Assembly: GCF_028476545.1 (NCBI RefSeq)
Contig: NW_026731790.1
Span: forward strand, 425,501 to 489,500
Direction: 5' to 3'
DNA length: 64,000 nt
Source: Physella acuta
Taxonomy: Eukaryota; Mollusca; Gastropoda; Physidae
Positions within the stretch are counted from its first letter, which is position 1. Each line of letters starts with the position of its first letter. Under the pieces are notes generated by a model that was not told the DNA's origin, made no database searches, and was given only the letters and a program-made list of their open reading frames with translations. Shown here in pieces: positions 58,501 through 64,000 of this stretch. The position numbers and the translations under genes were made by a program.

Positions 58501-59560
58501 TGCGTTTTTTTTTTCTTCCTTTGATTTATCTACTTCTGGTGGGGTTGAAGTGAACTTCTTACCTCTACTGCCTTGTCTTGACTGGATATTTTTTTTTTAA
58601 TGTAATCCCTAAATGAGAGCTCTCGCTATTATTCGTCTAAATTCAAGTTCGGTTTTGCATTGTAGCCAGCATTGAATCATTGTCACTTGTACGTATAGAT
58701 GTATTTTTGACTAATTATCTTGGCATCAAATTATCAACGTATGATACATGGAGATCAGGTTTTGTGGAACAGTAGTCTTCAAGGTTAGAAGTACATGGTA
58801 TCCCATCACAATTAGTTTCAATCTCAAAAATCTACAGATGTCTTGCGAATGAATTTCAAAACGAATCCATTACTTTTTAATGTTCAGTTTACTATGATCG
58901 ATAACCAGAGCTCTCAAGTAGGCCTACTCAAAATAACACTGATTAATTAACATACAATTAATTAAACTACATTGTAAATTTCCCATAACCATTGTCAATA
59001 ACTTGTATTTGAAAGGGCGTTTTCAGAAGCCTCTAGTTTAAAACAATATCTCGCTCCGTGTCCCTTTTCGAATTTCACGATGACGTTTGATTGTTCGTTG
59101 GGCAAGTCATGTTTTATTAATAATAATGTCAGCTTTGGGTTTAGGACATAACCCCCCTCCCCATCCCCACCCGATGATGAAGAACCATGACCTCAACCCC
59201 AAACGCCAACCCTATAGCTAACACGAAACCCTAAACCCAACACTAAACCTAGATTTAATCATAACACTAACGCTAGTCCTCACTTATCTATAACTAGACA
59301 TGGGGTTATTACTCCGGGGGATTGAATATCGGGTGGGGGAGTTTATCACTATTAACGCTTCATCTGAGGGGAAAAATCTAGTGTGTATAGTATATTGTTT
59401 TGTGCGTGGTGTTCTAAAAGGCTTATAGAAGATTACATGTATTATACGAAATGATCAATGATACGAAGTGCGATTTTTTTCAAAATACTGCGCGGCAGCG
59501 TGACCATGCATATTAGAGGGAAGATTAGTCACTACAACATGTGAGATTGACGATGTTTGC
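58501..59560. other. Unannotated spacer
   Basis: CTAAACCCAACACTAAACC-like text near 59200-59290 is loosely repetitive; no gene seen. Confidence 0.45.
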
Positions 59561-59565
59561 AAAAT

Positions 59566-61330
59566 AGAGTGACTAGAATAAGATGTAGGCCTTATTTTAG
59601 TGGTGACAATAGAATAAGATGTAGGCCTTATTTTAGTGGTGACAATATAATAAGATGTGGGCCTTATTTTAGTGGTAACAATAGAATAAGATGTAGGCCT
59701 TATTTTAGTGGTGACAATAGAATAAGATGTAGGCCTTATTTTAGTGGTGACAATAGATAAAGATGTAGGCCTTATTTTAGTGGTGACAATATAATAAGAT
59801 GTAGGCCTTATTTTAGTGGTGACAATAGAATAAGGTGAAGGCCATATTTTAGTGGTGACAATAGAATAAGATGTAGGCCTTATTTTAGTGATGACAATAG
59901 AATAAGATGTAGGCCTTATTTTAGTGGTGACGATAGATAAAGATGTAGGCCTTATTTTAGTGGTGACAATAGAATAAGATGTAGGCCTTATTTTAGTGGT
60001 GACAATAGAATAAGGTGAAGGCCATATTTTAGTGGTGACAATAGAATAAGATGTAGGCCTTATTTTAGTGGTGACAATAGAATAAGATGTAGGCCTTATT
60101 TTAGTGGTGACAATAGAATAAGATGTAGGCCTTATTTTAGTGGTGACAATAGAATAAGATGTAGGCCATATTTTAGTGGTGACAATAGAATAAGATGTAG
60201 GCCTTATTTTAGTGGTGACAATAGAATAAGATGTAGGCCTTATTTTAGTGGTGACAATAGAATAAGGTGTAGGCCATATTTTAGTGGTGACAATAGAATA
60301 AGATGTAGGCCTTATTTTAGTGGTGACAATAGAATAAGATGTAGGCCTTATTTTAGTGGTGACAATAGAATAAGATGTAGGCCTTATTCTAATGATGCCA
60401 ATAGAATAAGATGTAGGCCTTATTTTAGTGATGACAATAGAATAAGATGTAGGCCTTATTTTAGTGATGACAATATAATAAGATGTAGGCCTTATTTTAG
60501 TGGTGACAATATAATAAGATGTAGGCCTTATTTTAGTGATGACAATAGAATAAAATGTAGGCCTTATTTTAGTGGTGACAATAGAATAAGATGTAGGCCT
60601 TATTTTAGTGGTGACAATAGATAAAGATGTAGGCCTTATTTTAGTGGTGACAATATAATAAGATGTAGGCCTTATTTAGTGGTGAGAATAGAATAAGATG
60701 TAGGCCTTATTTTAGTGGTGACAATAGAATAAGATGTAGGCCTTATTTTAGTGGTGACAATAGAATAAGGTGTAGGCCTTATTTTAGTGGTGACAATAGA
60801 ATAAGATGTAGGCCTTATTTAGTGGTGACAATAGAATAAGATGTAGGCCTTATTTAAGTGATGACAATAGAATACGATGTAGGCCTTATTTTAGTGATGA
60901 CAATAGAATAAGATGTAGGCCTTATTTTAGTGGTGACAATATAATAAGATGTAGGCCTTATTTTAGTGATGACAATAGAATAAGATGTAGGCCTTATTTT
61001 AGTGGTGACAATATAATAAGATGTAGGCCTTATTTAAGTGGTGACAATATAATAAGATGTAGGCCTTATTTTAGTGGTGAGAATAGAATAAGATGTAGGC
61101 CTTATTTTAGTGGTGACAATAGAATAAGATGTAGGCCTTATTTAAGTGGTGACAATATAATAAGATGTAGGCCTTATTTTAGTGGTGAGAATAGAATAAG
61201 ATGTAGGCCTTATTTTAGTGGTGACAATAGAATAAGGTGAAGGCCTTATTTTAGTGGTGACAATAAAATAAGATGTAGGCCTTATTTTAGCGGTGACAAT
61301 AGAATACGATGTGGGCCTTATTTTAGTGGT
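59566..61330. repeat. 36-bp minisatellite, about 49 units
   Basis: Unit AATAAGATGTAGGCCTTATT plus TTAGTGGTGACAATAG. AATAAG and CTTATT pair within each unit. A period of 36 keeps one frame open over the first 67 codons; later variants such as ATAGATAAAG stop it. Confidence 0.95.
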
Positions 61331-61681
61331 TTCTTTAAATTAATCAAGTATTCCTATAGTTTCCGTATACTGTATACTAAAATATAGTTGCGTAATCAAA
61401 ATCAAAAGCAAAAAAAGGTGTATAATAGGTCGCTTTCAACGTATACCAGCGAATGTTGTTTAATATGAATAATTGCACGGCTACCGATTAATAAATTGAT
61501 AATTTCGTGGCTTTTATGATAAGCTAAATGCTAGAAAAAAAATTAACCTTTATAAATACAATATAAGCATACTTTTAGAATGCAAAGTGTTGTTTTTGAA
61601 ACATAATTTTTAAACTTATAATTTTAATTATTATGTATTTAAGTTTTCATTACCTTTTTAAACTTCAATTGATAATTGTAC

Positions 61682-61726
61682 GTAGCCTCCCTTGGATTTC
61701 TCTAGATTTTATTAATGGGAAGTAAT
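61682..61726 (+). other. Recurring hairpin motif, copy 18
   Basis: GTAGCCTCCCTT and AATGGGAAGTAAT with the longest loop (about 21 nt). Confidence 0.5.
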
Positions 61727-62350
61727 CTGCGCGGCCTTTTTTTCTTTATCCGACAGTGAAATATTGCTTAACAGAATCACATAGTTGTATAGAAAATTGC
61801 CTAAAGGTGAACAGTTTACAAAAACGTTCTTATGACGCTGCTATTGTTCTAAGATAGAATACCTTTTATTTCTGGATTTATTGAAAAAAAAAACAATTTA
61901 TAAAAAATTAAAATAAATATTAAAATGAAAATGAAAAGTGTAATGAAATGTTACACATTTTATTTGACTTTTATTACTAATGGATTTTTTCGGGCGAACG
62001 GATTTCGGGTATCTGTCGCATTCAGGCAAGTGTCCATTCTTGTTTGTGTCGTAATTGGCATTTGGGCAAGTGTCTTGCGCGAATTTGTCGTAGAGCCCTT
62101 TGCTGACTCTAGCCTAAAATGTTTACACCCTGAAATAATGGTCAGTTATCAGTTCGAACATGTATTGATAATATATCACCATAACACCTGATTCAAGTAC
62201 AACAACAGTAACTATACATAGTGGTACCATCGTTACGCTGTCAAACATCAAACTTTCAGAAGGTAATATTCTATAAATTGTGGGATGTATCAACTACAAA
62301 TTTCCAATAAACTGATCTGATTGTCATTCCTCGTATCTCCATCTAACGAC

Positions 62351-62366
62351 TTATAAAAGGGCAACG
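62351..62366 (+). promoter_or_regulatory. TATA-like box in segment A'
   Basis: TTATAAAAGGGCAACG, identical at 37230. The following CGTTAAGTGTAATACA is also kept. Transcription from it is a guess. Confidence 0.25.
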
Positions 62367-62558
62367 TTAAGTGTAATACAGTGTCAGGTTTGTTCTGTAT
62401 GATCATTTTACAAATTAATTAATTAAAATATGCCATATTAATTCAGGCGGCAAATTATCAGGAATGTAACTGTTTTGTTCTAACATTTGGTGTCAAAGAA
62501 TGTTCTGTTTTATCTTAACGTTTTTTAAACTCTAGATCACATTCAGAATTTACTAGTG

Positions 62559-62766
62559 CAGGGGTCGGCAACCTTTTGAAGCGGAAGAGCCAAAAGTTAC
62601 AATTTTCAAAATTTCCCTGGTTTTTAAGAGCCACTAACACTTTTTTTATTTCAAATATTTTTTTTTTTTATTAAGATTATTAGTATTTGTTCAAGGAGCT
62701 GGAGAGCCGCATCTTGATATCAAAAGAGCCGCATGCGGCTCGCGAGCCGCAGGTTGCCGACCCCTG
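62559..62766. mobile_element. hAT MITE, 208-bp subtype
   Basis: Exact duplication TACTAGTG (62551-62558, 62767-62774); same length as 47628-47835. Confidence 0.95.
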
Positions 62767-62774
62767 TACTAGTG

Positions 62775-63320
62775 TGTTGTAACCAGTAAGACATTACTTG
62801 ATTTTTAATTATTTTATTATTGTTTGTTGTTGTTGTTGTTGTTGGGGGTAAGGGGTTTATGCAAATATATATTTTTTTTTTCTTTTCTTTTTTTTTTTAT
62901 TAATTTAATATTATTTCATGTAAGCTTTATGTGGACGAAAATGAACTCAAAAATCCCATCTGTGGGCAAAACCTAAAGTCATAAACTTTATGATCAAACA
63001 ATGTGTGGACTAAATACAACGTATCTAATGACGGTATTAACCGCTTTATTAAAAACAAAAAAAATGTCCATGGCTAGTGACCTTAGTAAAAACGAATTTT
63101 AAACAATACAACAAAAAAAAAAAAGCATTTTGATCCTACGTGCATGGGGTTGCCAAACATTTGGGTACCTCTCACCATCAAACCTTCAATTCCTACACTC
63201 ATGTAAAGTGTTTTATAAACATAACTAGACCACCCGTCATCCTTTGGATAACTGACATAACGTCTGTCACTTATAAGCACACAAAAAACAGACCCCACGT
63301 TCAAAATGGGTCTGACATGG
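62775..63320. other. AT-rich spacer
   Basis: A TTG trinucleotide run at 62822-62843 and T-runs; no gene seen. Confidence 0.5.
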
Positions 63321-63324
63321 GTCT

Positions 63325-63526
63325 GACCACACTATTCATTAATATGCTGAGGTCACAAAAACAGGTCAACTCTTCTTCACCTGTTCATTCTGTCCCCTCA
63401 ATTCCGACATGTTTTTTGTCTTTTAAAACTCAGATTTAGGCTGAGCATGGGTCTGACCACACTATCCCTACTTATGCTGACGTCACCGATGAACTTTACA
63501 CCTACCTAACTCTACTTCACCTGTTT
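63325..63526 (+). mobile_element. Two SINE body fragments in tandem
   Basis: GACCACACTATTCATTAATATG and, from about 63440, GACCACACTATCCCTACTTATG lines both continue like the SINE core with a TGAGGTCAC or TGACGTCAC box and an ACTCTACTTCACCTG end. The tRNA heads are missing. Confidence 0.6.
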
Positions 63527-63600
63527 CGTTGGAACAGTTAAAAGAAATGTGGGTTTATCATGTCTGAGGGTGGGGTCGGCGTGGTCAAGTCGGTGAAGCT
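63527..63600 (-). mobile_element. Fragment of the LINE 3' UTR
   Basis: TCGTTGGAACAGTTAAA and TCATGTCTGAGGGT match 24089-24135 of the complete LINE, joined directly to the SINE end. Confidence 0.6.
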
Positions 63601-63601
63601 C

Positions 63602-64000
63602 ATGGTTGCCCTAGCCCTAGCCCTAGCCCTAGCCATAGCCATAGCCATAGCCATAGCCATAGCCATAGCCATAGCCATAGCCCTAGCCCTAGCCCTAGCC
63701 CTAGCCCTAGCCCTAGCCCTAGCCCTAGCCATAGCCCTAGCCCTAGCCATAGCCATAGCCATAGCCATAGCCATAGCCATAGCCATAGCCATAGCCATAG
63801 CCATAGCCATAGCCATAGCCATAGCCATAGCCATAGCCATAGCCATAGCCATAGCCATAGCCATAGCCATAGCCATAGCCATAGCCATAGCCATAGCCAT
63901 AGCCATAGCCATAGCCATAGCCATAGCCATAGCCATAGCCATAGCCATAGCCATAGCCATAGCCATAGCCATAGCCATAGCCATAGCCATAGCCATAGCC
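63602..64000. repeat. Hexamer array CCCTAG/CCATAG, running off the edge
   Basis: About 66 units. CCCTAG units dominate at the left, with blocks of CCATAG, then CCATAG only from about 63745. CCCTAG differs by one base from the telomere hexamer CCCTAA. Confidence 0.95.

Larger units (their letters stand above)
61640..62400 (+). repeat. Mosaic segment A', copy 2
   Basis: Partner of 36540-37300. It holds an open frame (61925-62191, ATG, 88 codons) ending CLHPEIMVSYQFEHV and IIYHHNT. The end of the frame is kept in copy 1, the start is not. Function unknown; it may be coincidental. Confidence 0.6.

Noticed and set aside
59557-59760. 12-residue repeat protein (RIRCRPYFSGDN)
   Set aside because: Only the first units stay open; later units carry stops and length changes.
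63538-63996. 152-codon Met-Ala frame
   Set aside because: Translation of the CCATAG hexamer array; no gene context.

Overview
The window reads as AT-rich, non-coding, animal nuclear DNA. There are no operons, no compact genes and no bacterial signals. It holds L1/Tx1-clade LINEs, tRNA-headed SINEs, many hAT-type elements with 8-bp target duplications, a small LTR element and several mini/satellite arrays. The repeat mix suggests an invertebrate, perhaps a mollusc such as a gastropod; that is an inference, because no diagnostic host gene is present. Host coding sequence is limited to fragments: a Ser-rich terminal exon at the left edge, a beta-propeller-like exon near 14.7 kb with degraded relatives, a serine-protease-like fragment near 18.2 kb, and a possible first coding exon near 23.4 kb (minus strand).

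Layout. 0-2.2 kb: terminal exon, then a LINE copy with ORF1 but no ORF2. 2.9-5.1 kb: two copies of a recurring hairpin, a 51-bp minisatellite and a hAT MITE. 5.15-8.2 kb: a 50-bp satellite that seems to have grown inside an LTR fossil. 9.3-13.3 kb: a young-looking non-autonomous LTR element (9499-13132) inserted into an older LTR of its own family. 13.3-16.7 kb: three SINEs and the propeller-like exon. 18-19 kb: the protease fragment. 19.0-22.0 kb: a truncated LINE carrying a hAT inside a hAT. 22.0-23.2 kb: two tandem snap-back (palindrome) units. 23.5-29.2 kb: a nearly complete LINE with an intact 1.1-kb-codon ORF2. 29-64 kb: a mosaic of recurring paralogous segments, all in + orientation, broken up by hAT insertions, (TA)n tracts, a tRNA-His-like sequence beside another snap-back palindrome, a 36-bp minisatellite and a terminal hexamer array.

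The two most unusual signals are these. (1) A hairpin of about 45 nt recurs 18 times plus one half copy, always on the + strand, with variable loops and paired changes in the stem. (2) The LINE ORF2 has no AUG; it opens in the -1 frame exactly at a T TTA AAG heptamer four codons before the ORF1 stop, and this is kept in both LINE copies. The snap-back units, whose two arms share the same copy-specific changes, come third. All alignments were made by eye.
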